A stretch of 64,000 nucleotides of DNA from Paludibacteraceae bacterium (GTDB taxonomy: Bacteria > Bacteroidota > Bacteroidia > Bacteroidales > Paludibacteraceae): NCBI GenBank assembly GCA_024399835.1, contig JAKSNK010000007.1, forward strand, positions 21,540 to 85,539, read 5' to 3'. Positions 45,328 through 54,721 of the stretch are shown here, one piece after another; the stretch's first letter is position 1, and each line of letters opens with the position of its first letter. Below the pieces are notes generated by a model. The model saw only the letters and a program-made list of their open reading frames with translations, searched no databases and was not told the DNA's origin. The position numbers and the translations under genes were made by a program.

Positions 45328-48303
45328 ATGAAAAAACTCTTCAAAATACTGGGTATTACGCTTGGCTCGCTCGTAGCGTTGGTTTTAGTGGTGGCGGCTG
45401 TGGCTGTGTGGTGTGTGTTTACGCCGGATAAACTGACACCCGTCGTGCGCCAGGTTTCGGATAAGTTCATTTCGTGCGAACATGAGGTTGGCGAAGTAGA
45501 TCTCACTTTCTTTTCTACTTTCCCGGAGTTCGCTTTGCGAATCAACGGATTATATCTGATTAACCCTATGGAGGGTGCGCAGTCGGATACTCTGTTGGCT
45601 GCGCCCAAAGTGGTAGCACGGGTTAATCCTGTTGAGTTTCTAAAGAACAATAACCTCATTGTGCGCGAACTCTCGCTACCCGATGTCCAGGCGAATATCT
45701 TCATTAATCCCGATGGACAGACCAATTTTGATGTCTTTGTTACTTCGCCGGATACGACCGCAGAAGATACCGCCGCTTTCTCCCTGCCGTTTGATTCGCT
45801 CAGTGTCGAGGGCATTTCGCTTACTTCTCCATGTCTCAGTTTTGTGGATAAAAAGGATAGCATCAATGCCCTCTTGCTCAATACGGATTTGTCCGGCTCA
45901 GTGGACGGATGGGATGATGTAATGCTGCGGTTGAAGTCGGAGTCTGTTTCTGCCACTTTGGGTCAAACACAATATGCCGACAATGTGCAGTTGCAATTAT
46001 CCGTTCCTGCCGAGGTCTATCTGGATAGTATGCATTTCGTTTTGCACGATGCCGAGTTGGCAGTCAACCAATTCGAATTGGGGTTAGACGGTACCGTTGA
46101 TTTGAATCCGTCTTTCCGAACAGACCTCTCTCTTCGCACCAACGATTGGGAAATCGAACCGCTCTTGCAATTATTGCCGTCGTCTTTTACCGATGGAATC
46201 AAGGATTTGCGCCTCAAGGGTGATTTCCAGTTGTCCGCTGCGGCTCAGTTGAATATGCAGTCACGGCAGAGCCATGTGCATATCGACCAATTGGAAGCAA
46301 ATGTATGGAATAGTGCAGTCAAAGCACAGGGAGACATTGACGATTTGTTGGGAAAGATGTGGTTGGACTTGTCACTCAATCTTGATGTACCGCTCAAAGA
46401 TGTGGCGCGCTGGATTCCTCAAAATATGTCTGTCAATGGGGCTGTCAATGGTACTGCTTCTGCACAAATCTTCTTGGATGACCTGACTGCCATGCACTTG
46501 GAGAAAGGCAAAATAGCCGGAGACCTCTGCCTTGCTGATATTGATTTTCGGATGGATAGTTTGATGGCAGCGTTTGATAAGACCCGTCTGCAATTCTCTA
46601 TTCCCAATGCCCAACCTTCTCGCAAAGCTTTGGGTTGGTTGGCGGCTACGCTTCAAATGAGCGAACTGACTTTCCGTCAGACAGGTACTGTCTCTGCGGA
46701 TTTAGATCCGGGTACTTTGCAGATTGAGTCGGGTAATATTCTCAGTAGCGATCCCGTCATTTATGCCAAAGTCGGCTTGCGTTCATCGGGGAAATTGCAT
46801 GCGGAAATGGATAGTATGGCAGCCGTTATGCAAGCGCCTGATTTGAATGCCTATGCCGAGTTTGACACCAAGGATGCGTCCAAAATACCTGTTCTCGTAG
46901 CCAATATGACTTTTGACGATTTGCAGGGTAACTATACCGACATTGCCGCACATCTGCGCAAGTCCGCCCTCAAGGCGTCTATCGTAGGTGGTCGTCGCGA
47001 CAAGTCTGTACCTCTGTTGAGCGCGCAAATCTCCACCACGGCGCTGGATGCCTCGATGGGAGACAGTTTGACGGCAAAAACAGCCAACTTCTCTCTTTCT
47101 GCCAAGGCACGATACAATAGCAAAGCCGACAAACTGCTGCTTAAGTGGAATCCCAAACTCGATGTCGAACTCAAACATGGCGAAGTTAAAGTGCCGGCAT
47201 TGCCGCCGCTGATTGAGATTCCGCAAATCAAGTTTGCCTATTCCAACCGCGATTTTGTGATTGATACCAGTCGCGTTTTGTTGGGTAATAGTGATTTCTG
47301 CTTGAGTGGAGAGATTAAAAACATTGGCAAATGGATTCAGCAGAAAGACACTTTGTTGGGCGTACTCAATTTCACTTCTGCCCGAACCGATGTTAATGAG
47401 TTTATGGAGTGGTTCTCTGCCGACAAGGGGTCTGAAGAAACAGCAGATTCTGTTTCCTCTGCGTCTGCGGAAGCAACTTCGGTTGAAGATGCCCAACCTT
47501 TCTTGGTGCCGACCGATGTGAACCTTACGCTAAATACCCATATTGACGAAACTATCATTTTCAACCAGGTGGCGCGTAATTTGGGCGGACAGATATACAT
47601 TCAAAACGGACGCTTGGTATTGGAGGAGGTTGGTTTTGTGTGCAGGGCTGCCAAACTGCAATTGACTGCAATGTACCGCACTCCCCGTCGCAACCACCTT
47701 TATTTGGGATTTGATTACCACATGTTGGATGTGAATATTCAGGAATTGGTCAATATGATTCCCGGACTGACAACGATGGTGCCCATGCTGGATGCCTTCC
47801 GTGGCAATGCCGAGTTCCACCTCGCTGCCGAAACCTACCTCAAAGCCAATTACGAACCCAAACGCTCTACGCTTCGGGGGGCTTGCTCTATTTTTGGTAA
47901 GGACTTGGTCGTAATGGACAATGAGACTTTCTCCAAGATAAGCAAACTGCTCATGTTCAAAAAGAAGACAGAGAACCTTGTGGATTCGATTTCTGCGGAA
48001 ATGACTTTGTATAAGAACGAAATCAATGTGTACCCCTTCTGCGTGTCCATCGACAATTATATGGCTGCTTTGGGTGGTCGCCACAATTTGGATATGTCCT
48101 TTGATTACCACATCAATCTGCTCAAACCTGTCTATTTGGGCGTTGATGTCAGTGGCACTTTTGATAATTTGGACATCAAACTGGCACCTTGCCGTTATGC
48201 ACAGGATTTTCGTCCGCTCTTCCATAACAAGGTCAATACACAATCGGCTGAACTCCGGACATTGATTCGTGAGTCAATGCGTAAAAATGTTAAAATACAA
48301 TAA
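45328..48303 (+). CDS. AsmA-family envelope protein
   Basis: 991 aa: one N-terminal membrane helix (LGITLGSLVALVLVVAAVAVW), then a very long beta-rich region with AsmA features (VGEVDLTFFSTFPEFALRI, PKVVARVNPVEFLKNN, and a C-terminal segment with FSKISKLLMFK). AsmA/TamB-like proteins bridge inner and outer membranes and are linked to lipid transport. An extended Ser/Glu/Ala-rich linker lies near 695-712. Begins 6 bp after the lipoprotein gene and ends 1 bp before the peptidase gene. Confidence 0.87.
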   Translation: MKKLFKILGITLGSLVALVLVVAAVAVWCVFTPDKLTPVVRQVSDKFISCEHEVGEVDLTFFSTFPEFALRINGLYLINPMEGAQSDTLLAAPKVVARVNPVEFLKNNNLIVRELSLPDVQANIFINPDGQTNFDVFVTSPDTTAEDTAAFSLPFDSLSVEGISLTSPCLSFVDKKDSINALLLNTDLSGSVDGWDDVMLRLKSESVSATLGQTQYADNVQLQLSVPAEVYLDSMHFVLHDAELAVNQFELGLDGTVDLNPSFRTDLSLRTNDWEIEPLLQLLPSSFTDGIKDLRLKGDFQLSAAAQLNMQSRQSHVHIDQLEANVWNSAVKAQGDIDDLLGKMWLDLSLNLDVPLKDVARWIPQNMSVNGAVNGTASAQIFLDDLTAMHLEKGKIAGDLCLADIDFRMDSLMAAFDKTRLQFSIPNAQPSRKALGWLAATLQMSELTFRQTGTVSADLDPGTLQIESGNILSSDPVIYAKVGLRSSGKLHAEMDSMAAVMQAPDLNAYAEFDTKDASKIPVLVANMTFDDLQGNYTDIAAHLRKSALKASIVGGRRDKSVPLLSAQISTTALDASMGDSLTAKTANFSLSAKARYNSKADKLLLKWNPKLDVELKHGEVKVPALPPLIEIPQIKFAYSNRDFVIDTSRVLLGNSDFCLSGEIKNIGKWIQQKDTLLGVLNFTSARTDVNEFMEWFSADKGSEETADSVSSASAEATSVEDAQPFLVPTDVNLTLNTHIDETIIFNQVARNLGGQIYIQNGRLVLEEVGFVCRAAKLQLTAMYRTPRRNHLYLGFDYHMLDVNIQELVNMIPGLTTMVPMLDAFRGNAEFHLAAETYLKANYEPKRSTLRGACSIFGKDLVVMDNETFSKISKLLMFKKKTENLVDSISAEMTLYKNEINVYPFCVSIDNYMAALGGRHNLDMSFDYHINLLKPVYLGVDVSGTFDNLDIKLAPCRYAQDFRPLFHNKVNTQSAELRTLIRESMRKNVKIQ

Positions 48304-48304
48304 T

Positions 48305-50422
48305 ATGAAAATCAACTCAATTCATCATTTCACTATTCTATGCCTGATGGCAGTATCAATTATGGCTTGTCACAAACACTCTGCTAATCCGTTTTTAACT
48401 GCTCAGGACACGCCTTATGGCGTTCCGGCTTTTGATAAGTATCAACTCGCTGACTACGAACCTGCTTTCGACGAAGCCATTCGTCAGTATAACGAGGAAG
48501 TAAATGCTATTGTCCGCAATGCAGATGCGCCTACTTTTGAAAATACAATTGTGGCGTTAGACCGCTGCGGCGAACTGTTGGACTTGGTATCAGGCGTGTT
48601 CTTCAATGTCTTGGAGGCGGACGGCAACGAGCAAATGGATTCGATTGCCAATATGGTAGCTCCTCGTTTGAGTGAGTTGTCCGATGGCGTTTATATGAAC
48701 GATTCCCTCTTTGCGCGCGTACAATCTGTGTATAATAGCAAGGACGAACTCAACCTCAATCCCGAGCAAATGCGTCTATTGACAGAGACTTACAAGAGTT
48801 TTGTCAACAATGGTGCTCTATTATCCGCCGAGCAGAAAAAACGACTGATGCAAATCAATCAGGAGTTGTCCGTTCTTTCTCTCAAGTTTGGTCAGAATGT
48901 GGTGGCAGAAACCAATGCTGAAGAGGCGCAGATCCTCATTACCGACGAGGCACAACTACTGGGTTTGCCCGAATCGGCTAAAGCCGCTGCCAAAGAGGAA
49001 GCCGCTGCTGCAGGCAAACAGGGCTGGCTCTTCTCGCCCAAACGCACTTCCTTTACACCCGTACTTCAGTATTGCGCCAATCGTGACCTCCGTCGCCAAT
49101 TGCTGATGGCTTATACCACTCGTGGCAACCATGACAATGCTAATGACAACAAGGCACTCATCAACCAAACGATTCACCTCCGTATCGAGAAGGCAAAGAT
49201 GTTTGGCTTTGATACCCCTGCTGACTATATCCTGCAAGATTGTATGGCGCATAATGCGGCTACCGTAGATGCTTTCCTACAGTCTGTTTGGGCACCCAGC
49301 TTGGCTGCTGCCAAACGGGAAGCCGCAGCGTTGCAGGAATTGTTGAACCAAGACCTGCCCGGCGAAAAACTGATGCCTTGGGATTGGTGGTACTACGCCG
49401 AGCAGTTGCGCAAACAGCAGTACGACTTAAACGAGGAAGAACTTAAACCCTATTTCGAACTCAATAATGTCCGTCATGGGGTATTCCAATTGGCACATAC
49501 GCTCTATGGATTGAACTTTGAGAAACTCTCTGATATGCCTGTCTATAACCCTGATGTAGAGGTGTTTAAGGTTACCGATGCCGACAATGCTTTGGTAGGT
49601 ATTCTTTATACCGACTATTTTCCGCGTGCAGGCAAGCGTCCGGGCGCATGGATGAACGATATTTGTCACCAATATATAGACGCTGACGGGGTGGATCATC
49701 GCCCGGTTATTATCAATGTGGGTAATTTCAACAAACCTACTGCAGGCAATCCCTCTCTGCTGTCTATGGACGATGTAGAGACCATGTTCCATGAGTTTGG
49801 ACATGCGCTGCATGGATTGATGAGCAAAGCAACCTATAAGTCGCTTGCAGGAACCAATGTACCGCGTGACTTTGTTGAACTGCCTTCGCAGTTTATGGAG
49901 AATTATTGCTACGAACCGGCTGTGATGGCTACTTATGCTTTCCATTATCAAACAGGAGAAGTGATGCCCGATTCGCTTATCCAAAAAATCAATGCGGCGA
50001 AGAAGTTCAACCAGGGATTTGTGGAGACCGAACTCCTCTCTGCTTCTATTTTGGACATGGACTACCACGAACTTACCACAATGGATAGCATAGATGTCAA
50101 TGCGTTTGAGGCGTCCTCTTTGGCTAAGATGAATATGATTGACGAAATCATTGTGCGTTATCGCTCCACTTTCTACAATCATATCTTCACTACCGGCTAC
50201 GAGGCAGGATATTATTCCTATACATGGGCTGCTGTGCTGGATGCTGATGCGTTTGCTGCGTTCCGTGAGACAGGAGACATCTTCAATCCTGAGGTTGCCA
50301 AGCGTTTCCGTCACATGCTGGAGCAGGGTGGTACACGCGATGCGGCTGACTTATACCATGAGTTCCGGGGCAAAGAGGCAGACCCTGCCCACCACCTCCG
50401 CCGCAAAGGTTTCATTGACTAA
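48305..50422 (+). CDS. dcp: M3-family zinc metallopeptidase (dipeptidyl carboxypeptidase Dcp-like), lipoprotein
   Basis: 705 aa, about the size of Dcp/OpdA. The zinc site is HEFGHALHG with H496, E497, H500; a downstream Glu is available in the conserved DFVELPSQFMENY segment. C-terminal YSYTWAAVLDADAF and HLRRKGFI match the family. The N-terminus is a lipoprotein signal (LCLMAVSIMAC), so it acts in the periplasm. I chose ATG 48305 directly after the AsmA gene; the frame extends 12 codons into that gene. Confidence 0.95.
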   Translation: MKINSIHHFTILCLMAVSIMACHKHSANPFLTAQDTPYGVPAFDKYQLADYEPAFDEAIRQYNEEVNAIVRNADAPTFENTIVALDRCGELLDLVSGVFFNVLEADGNEQMDSIANMVAPRLSELSDGVYMNDSLFARVQSVYNSKDELNLNPEQMRLLTETYKSFVNNGALLSAEQKKRLMQINQELSVLSLKFGQNVVAETNAEEAQILITDEAQLLGLPESAKAAAKEEAAAAGKQGWLFSPKRTSFTPVLQYCANRDLRRQLLMAYTTRGNHDNANDNKALINQTIHLRIEKAKMFGFDTPADYILQDCMAHNAATVDAFLQSVWAPSLAAAKREAAALQELLNQDLPGEKLMPWDWWYYAEQLRKQQYDLNEEELKPYFELNNVRHGVFQLAHTLYGLNFEKLSDMPVYNPDVEVFKVTDADNALVGILYTDYFPRAGKRPGAWMNDICHQYIDADGVDHRPVIINVGNFNKPTAGNPSLLSMDDVETMFHEFGHALHGLMSKATYKSLAGTNVPRDFVELPSQFMENYCYEPAVMATYAFHYQTGEVMPDSLIQKINAAKKFNQGFVETELLSASILDMDYHELTTMDSIDVNAFEASSLAKMNMIDEIIVRYRSTFYNHIFTTGYEAGYYSYTWAAVLDADAFAAFRETGDIFNPEVAKRFRHMLEQGGTRDAADLYHEFRGKEADPAHHLRRKGFID

Positions 50423-50551
50423 TCCCCCAATCCCCCTTTCCCCTCAGCATCAGTTCAACGCTTTATTATTTATTATTTGTTATTTATATCCATCCTCCAT
50501 CAATTCATCATTCATCAATTATCAATTATCCTTCCCTTTCTCTCCTACATA

Positions 50552-50881
50552 TTGACTTGGCGTCTTCCTGTGGCACTGGCGGTTGCCGCGCTGGCTGTTT
50601 TTCCGATTCGCACTGCTTATCGTAAAGTGCGGATAGCAGATTGGGATATATTGGACCACGGCGCTGTCGAACAGGCGTTCTTGGCGTCTCTGTGGGTGGG
50701 TTTGGGCGCGTTGGTGTATTGGTATGTGGGGATACTGATTGTTGGCGTTTGGATATGTTTTATCCGTCGCCATTTGATGAAACCGCGGGCATGGATGGCT
50801 TCTTTTTTAGCCGTCGCGATATGTGCTTTTTGGTATGTGGTTATTTATTGCCTGCTACCTGCTTATTTCCAGTATGAGTAA
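50552..50881 (+). CDS. Small membrane protein, unknown (start uncertain)
   Basis: About 110 aa with three hydrophobic segments (LPVALAVAALAVFPI, LASLWVGLGALVYWYVGI, AWMASFLAVAICAFWYVV) and a basic linker (IRRHLMKPR). The open frame goes back to ATG 50477, but bases 50460-50530 are TTATTATTTATT / ATCATTCATCAATTATCAA type repeats found at many gene borders, so I start at TTG 50552. The 3' end overlaps thiD tail to tail by 19 nt. No family recognised. Confidence 0.5.
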   Translation: MTWRLPVALAVAALAVFPIRTAYRKVRIADWDILDHGAVEQAFLASLWVGLGALVYWYVGILIVGVWICFIRRHLMKPRAWMASFLAVAICAFWYVVIYCLLPAYFQYE

Positions 50882-51687
50882 AAATGGGCTACGGGACCGA
50901 AACCGCGACCTATTTGGTATTCTGCCCCTGCTGCGATTGCCTCGTCTATATAGGTCTTTGCTGCTTGTGTAGCTTCTTTTAGAGGCAATCCTTTTGCCAA
51001 ATACGATGCCAATGCCGACGACATGGTGCAACCTGTCCCGTGGGTGTTCTTGGTGTATATACGCTTTGACGGCAGTTCCGTCATTTCGCCTTTTTCGTGG
51101 TCATATAGTATATCTACCAGTTTGTCTTCGGTCAAATGACCGGCTTTCAGCAGTACGGATAAGTGGTATCGTTGCCCTAATTCCCGTGCTGCAATGCCTA
51201 AATCAGCTTGGCTGAGCGTTGATAGGCGGTTAGCGTTTGCACTTAATAGTATCTCGGCTTCGGGTATATTGGGTGTAATGATTCGTACATGTGGAAAGAG
51301 ATTGTTTATCAGCGAATCAATAGCACTTTCCTCGATTAGTCGATGACCGCTGGTTGAAACCATTACAGGGTCTAATACCACATCTTTTATTGCATATTTG
51401 TTCAGCATTTTCCCCACACATTCCACTACTTCTTGGCTGTGCAGCATGCCTATTTTGATGGCATCTGCCTCTATGTCGTCCAATACGGCGGTTATTTGTT
51501 CCTCGATGGCAGAGACGGGTATGGGGGTCACGCTGTTTACGCCTAATGTGTTTTGTGCCGTAATGGCGGTAATGGCGGACATGGCATAGCATCCGCAGGC
51601 AGAGATGGTCTTTATGTCTGCTTGTATGCCGGCACCTCCGCCCGAGTCACTGCCGGCGATGGTTAATACGCGTTTATAGTTTTTCAT
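50863..51687 (-). CDS. thiD: ThiD, hydroxymethylpyrimidine (phosphate) kinase
   Basis: 274-aa ribokinase-fold kinase making HMP pyrophosphate for thiamine. Signatures: TIAGSDSGGGAGIQADIKT (about 9-27), DPVMVSTSGHRL, TPNIPEAEILL, LKAGHL and NTHGTGCTMSSALASYLA with the catalytic Asp position occupied by Cys (GTGC), as is normal for ThiD. Complete. It is separated from thiE by the 546-bp inverted-repeat insertion, so its co-transcription with the rest of the thi cluster is uncertain. Confidence 0.96.
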   Translation of the reverse strand: MKNYKRVLTIAGSDSGGGAGIQADIKTISACGCYAMSAITAITAQNTLGVNSVTPIPVSAIEEQITAVLDDIEADAIKIGMLHSQEVVECVGKMLNKYAIKDVVLDPVMVSTSGHRLIEESAIDSLINNLFPHVRIITPNIPEAEILLSANANRLSTLSQADLGIAARELGQRYHLSVLLKAGHLTEDKLVDILYDHEKGEMTELPSKRIYTKNTHGTGCTMSSALASYLAKGLPLKEATQAAKTYIDEAIAAGAEYQIGRGFGPVAHFYSYWK

Positions 51688-51726
51688 TGTCTTTTATTTT
51701 AATAAGCTTTCGACTTTTCTTTTTTA

Positions 51727-52272
51727 TCTCCCACAGACTCCACAGACTATTGCGTTAGTGATGGATTATCTGATGTGAGCTATCGCTGTGCTCCCTTCTG
51801 AAAACTTGCTCATATAAGTGAATAATTATATAATCAATTGAATTTGTAGAATATTTATATTCGGCGATTATGGGTAGTTACACCATGATGGTGTGTATAT
51901 TGAGCGATAGGTGGGCTATGCAAGCTTGTTTGTTTAAGACAGATGAGGTATGGTGGGTTGGTACAGAATAGATTCTGTGTATATTTAGGGCTTTATGGTC
52001 TAATACCACGCAAGTGGTGTGTTTAGGTGGTAAATGGTAATGGAAAGCTTGTTCATAGAAGTGAATGATTGTAATAATATAGATTGAAATTTATTATATT
52101 CGGCGATTATGGTCTGTGACCACCTTTAGTGTGGTGTGGCTTAGGTGGTAAATAGATGTAGGGAGCTCGCTCACTAAAACCTATATAGCAACTAAGCCAC
52201 AAAAGACGAAGTCGTACAGACCATAAGAGCTAAATAAAAAAAGTCTGTGTAGTCTGTGTAGTCTGTGGGAGA
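51727..52272. mobile_element. 546-bp region bounded by 22-bp inverted repeats (MITE-like)
   Basis: The left end is TCTCCCACAGACTCCACAGACT reading from 51727 to 51748 and the right end (52251-52272) is its reverse complement with one mismatch. Inside there is no reading frame of note but there are diverged repeats: TATTCGGCGATTATGG at about 51856 and 52099, a TTAGGTGGTAAAT repeat at about 52023 and 52143, and small hairpins such as ACACCAT-G-ATGGTGT near 51882. The right end forms the last codons of thiE. No transposase and no clear target duplication. Confidence 0.5.
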
Positions 52273-52898
52273 TTATTATTTATTATTTTGTTCAATTCCT
52301 TCGCCGCCTGTTCGGGGTCGGCAGCGAGCATTATTTCGCTTACTACGGCTATCCCGTCTATCCCGCATTCCATTACTTCGCGTGCGTTCTCCCGATGAAT
52401 ACCGCCTATTCCTATGGTCGGGTGAATGCTCATGGCTGCTGCTTGCCGTGTGCCGGTTATGCCAAACGGGTGGGCGGTGTCGGTCTTGGTGCTTGTGGCA
52501 AAAACGGGAGATATGCCTATATAGTCAATATCCATTTGGTTGGCTTTTTCTATATCTTCCATCGTTTCTACCGACCAACCGATTATTTTGTCTTTTCCCA
52601 ATAATTTGCGTGCCACTTCTACAGGCATATCGGATTGCCCCAAATGCACGCCGTCGGCATCTGCTGCAAGGGCTATGTCTATTCGGTCGTTGATGATAAG
52701 TGGCACATGGGTACCTTTCAACACCTCTTTTATTTCATACGCGCGCGAGAGGAAAGTGCGGGTGTCGGCTTTTTTCTCCCTCAGTTGTACCATGGTGCAA
52801 CCGCCTTTCACGGCTGCGGCTACTATGGCTGCCAAATCTCGACCGTGGCACATCTCGCTATCGGTCACAAGACATAATTGCACATCTTCTTTCTTCAT
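52230..52898 (-). CDS. thiE: ThiE, thiamine-phosphate synthase
   Basis: 222-aa TIM-barrel enzyme joining HMP-PP and thiazole phosphate. Signatures: GGCTMVQLREK (about 31-41), PLIINDRIDIALAADADGVHLGQSD, GWSVETMEDI, DYIGISPVFATSTK, TIGIGGIHREN. ATG 52898 overlaps the thiM stop in ATGA. The last residues (NLPQTTQTTQTFFI) are encoded by tandem GTCTGTGTA-type repeats that belong to the right end of the inverted-repeat element, so the native C-terminus has been replaced. Confidence 0.95.
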   Translation of the reverse strand: MKKEDVQLCLVTDSEMCHGRDLAAIVAAAVKGGCTMVQLREKKADTRTFLSRAYEIKEVLKGTHVPLIINDRIDIALAADADGVHLGQSDMPVEVARKLLGKDKIIGWSVETMEDIEKANQMDIDYIGISPVFATSTKTDTAHPFGITGTRQAAAMSIHPTIGIGGIHRENAREVMECGIDGIAVVSEIMLAADPEQAAKELNKIINNNLPQTTQTTQTFFI

Positions 52899-53554
52899 AC
52901 ATGCGTCATTTGATATAGGGCATCTACAAAGCATATCTGCATTGTCCCTGTTCCTTTGCATGCTTTTTCTGCCTGTTCACCTGCTCTTTTCATTAGTGTC
53001 ATAGCGTCTGTGCACGCTTCTACGGCATCGCTCTTTTCTGTTAGTTTGGCGGCAATGATAGCGCCTGCGGTACAGCCCATGGCGGTTACTTGTGTTTGTA
53101 GAACAGAACCGCCGCTAATATATTCCGTCCTGTTGTGATAGCGTATGCAGTCTCTCTCGCCTGTAGTTACTGCTATAAAGTCGGCATTCGGGTAATGGGG
53201 CATGAGTGCCGCCATTTCGGCTTGGTTGCCTTTGACTACAGTGGGGTGGCACTCTGCTATTATTTGTCGTGCTGCCTGTATGCGATAGTCGGTGGCTTGT
53301 ACGCCTACGGGGTCTAATACGACGGGCTTGCCGAGTGCGTGCATGGTGCGTCCGGCTACTATGGCGGATTGGATTAGTGTGTCATCCAATGTGCCTATGT
53401 TGATGAGTAGTGCATCGGCTAAACGGGCTATTTGCTCCATTTCCGGCAGGGCGGCAGACATCAGCGGTCGGACACCGATAGCCAATAGGGCATTAGCGGT
53501 GAGATCCATCGCTACATAATTGGTAATACAGTGTATGATAGGTTGATTTTTCAT
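52895..53554 (-). CDS. thiM: ThiM, hydroxyethylthiazole kinase (short)
   Basis: 219 aa where about 260 is usual. HCITNYVAMDLTANALLAIG, INIGTL, VVLDPVGVQATDYR, KGNQAE and TAMGCTAGAIIAA are present; the last is the anion-hole region, with GCTAG for the usual GTGC. Residues are missing between KGNQAEM and FIAVTTGE, where a helix-loop of roughly 25-30 residues is normal, and the N-terminus is also short. Salvages thiazole alcohol. Preceded directly by a TPP riboswitch. Confidence 0.9.
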   Translation of the reverse strand: MKNQPIIHCITNYVAMDLTANALLAIGVRPLMSAALPEMEQIARLADALLINIGTLDDTLIQSAIVAGRTMHALGKPVVLDPVGVQATDYRIQAARQIIAECHPTVVKGNQAEMAALMPHYPNADFIAVTTGERDCIRYHNRTEYISGGSVLQTQVTAMGCTAGAIIAAKLTEKSDAVEACTDAMTLMKRAGEQAEKACKGTGTMQICFVDALYQMTHV

Positions 53555-53556
53555 AA

Positions 53557-53629
53557 TTCCTTCCTTAACAGCATAACCTGTTCAGGTTCAAAGGGTGTAA
53601 TCTCAGCCCGGCAAAAGGCACCCCTGAAT
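53557..53629 (-). promoter_or_regulatory. TPP riboswitch (thi box)
   Basis: On the minus strand: CAGGGGTGCC, GGGCTGAGATTACACCC, TTTGAACCTGAACAGGTTA and a terminal GGAAGGAA. These are the conserved J and L elements of the thiamine pyrophosphate aptamer. Its 3' end is only a few bases from the thiM ATG and includes the purine-rich segment, so TPP binding can block ribosome access. It begins 3-4 nt after the stop of the upstream barrel gene. Confidence 0.95.
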
Positions 53630-53632
53630 CAT

Positions 53633-54391
53633 TTATTTGGTGGGCAGTTTGTAAGCAAAACTTACATACCAGCTCCATTCCCACATGTGTTGGTTGTTTT
53701 CGATGGGATGTTTGATTTGGTTGTTCAGTCCGAAATCGTATCCGGCTTGCAACCTGTAGCAGTCCCATTCGAATCCGCCGCCCACACCTAATTGGATATT
53801 CACCGGATAGAGTTCGTCGGCAAAGCGGTTGTATTTGTCTAAGTGTACGCCTAATTCGTTGGTATAAAATTCGGTGGCTTTGTTGGGCAATCGGTTGTCT
53901 ATGTTGTCTATTTCTGCCAAACCGATCATCAGTTGCGGACCGCCGTACAGGAACATGTTCAGTTTTTTCCAAAGGTGGATGTTGTAATATACGCGTACGG
54001 GTATGGTCAGCCAATGTTCTGACACGCGGTGAATGATTGAGTCGGAAGCGGCATACGATTCTTCTTCATCTACCACGCCCCATTTTTGGGAAGCTTTGCC
54101 GTATGCGAAGGTGTATAGCAACCCTGTTTGTACGCTGAGGTGATAGGGTAGGACAAAGTCGAAAGAGGCACCTATGCGTGCGCCGTGCAGGTATAGTCGT
54201 GACTGGTTGTCTTTGCTGTGTTGCCAGTGCTGCACATAGCCGCCTTCTATGCGGTAGTCGGTATGAAATTTATATACCTCTTCTTCTTTGGCATCGGGGT
54301 CAAAGAATATCTGGTCATTGCTTTGCAGGTCTTGCGCCGACATCTTTGTTGCTATTGCGCATACGAATAATATTATTAGGTATCGCTTCAT
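53633..54391 (-). CDS. PorT-type outer-membrane beta-barrel protein
   Basis: 252 aa: signal peptide (LIILFVCAIATKMSA, QDL), then strands of a small barrel (VQHWQHSKDNQSRLYLHGARIG, FLYGGPQLMIGLAEID, LGVGGGFEWDCYRLQAGYDFGL) ending in WSWYVSFAYKLPTK. Resembles the PorT/OMP_b-brl families. It has the nearest promoter upstream of the thi genes and no terminator is seen before the riboswitch, so it is probably the first gene of the thi transcript. A role in thiamine-related uptake is only a guess from position. Confidence 0.8.
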   Translation of the reverse strand: MKRYLIILFVCAIATKMSAQDLQSNDQIFFDPDAKEEEVYKFHTDYRIEGGYVQHWQHSKDNQSRLYLHGARIGASFDFVLPYHLSVQTGLLYTFAYGKASQKWGVVDEEESYAASDSIIHRVSEHWLTIPVRVYYNIHLWKKLNMFLYGGPQLMIGLAEIDNIDNRLPNKATEFYTNELGVHLDKYNRFADELYPVNIQLGVGGGFEWDCYRLQAGYDFGLNNQIKHPIENNQHMWEWSWYVSFAYKLPTK

Positions 54392-54412
54392 TTGTTGCCT
54401 TCAAAATTGATA

Positions 54413-54444
54413 CAAAGATACACTTTTTTTTTGATATGACCAAA
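54413..54444 (-). promoter_or_regulatory. Bacteroidota-type promoter for the barrel/thi transcript
   Basis: Minus strand: TTTG (54444-54441), 20 nt, TATCTTTG (54420-54413), 22 bp before the ATG at 54391. Confidence 0.8.
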
Positions 54445-54470
54445 TCTTTTGCGAAAAAATTTGCTCACTT

Positions 54471-54594
54471 CCCCCGATTCACCGATTCACCAACTCGCCG
54501 GTTCACCGATTAAACTCTGTTCGTACCACCCAACTCTCTCCAACCCCTCATCGTTTGTGCGAGCTTATTATTTATTGTTTATTATTTATTATTT
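54471..54594. repeat. Repeat block A, copy 1
   Basis: Begins CCCCCGATTCACC..., contains CTCTGTTCGTACCACC and TGTGCGAGCTTATTATT, ends in an ATTATTTATT tract. Other copies: 54819-54934, 59283-59413, 59421-59547. Confidence 0.85.
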
Positions 54595-54620
54595 CCCGCC
54601 TCCCCCCCCCCCTCGTTTCC

Positions 54621-54721
54621 CCTTTGTTATGTCCTTTTTCAGGCGATTTTATCGCCGTTGCTCTAGTTTCCTAGTATAGCGCCAGCGACCTAGTTCCCTA
54701 GTCGCTTTGTGCTCTTTGTCC
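54621..54721. repeat. Repeat block B, copy 1
   Basis: CCTTTGTTATGTCC, then a GGCGAT-TTT-ATCGCC hairpin, then CTAGTATAGCGCCAGCGACC. Other copies at 57589 and 59558. A run of 10 or more C precedes it at about 54602-54612. Confidence 0.85.
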
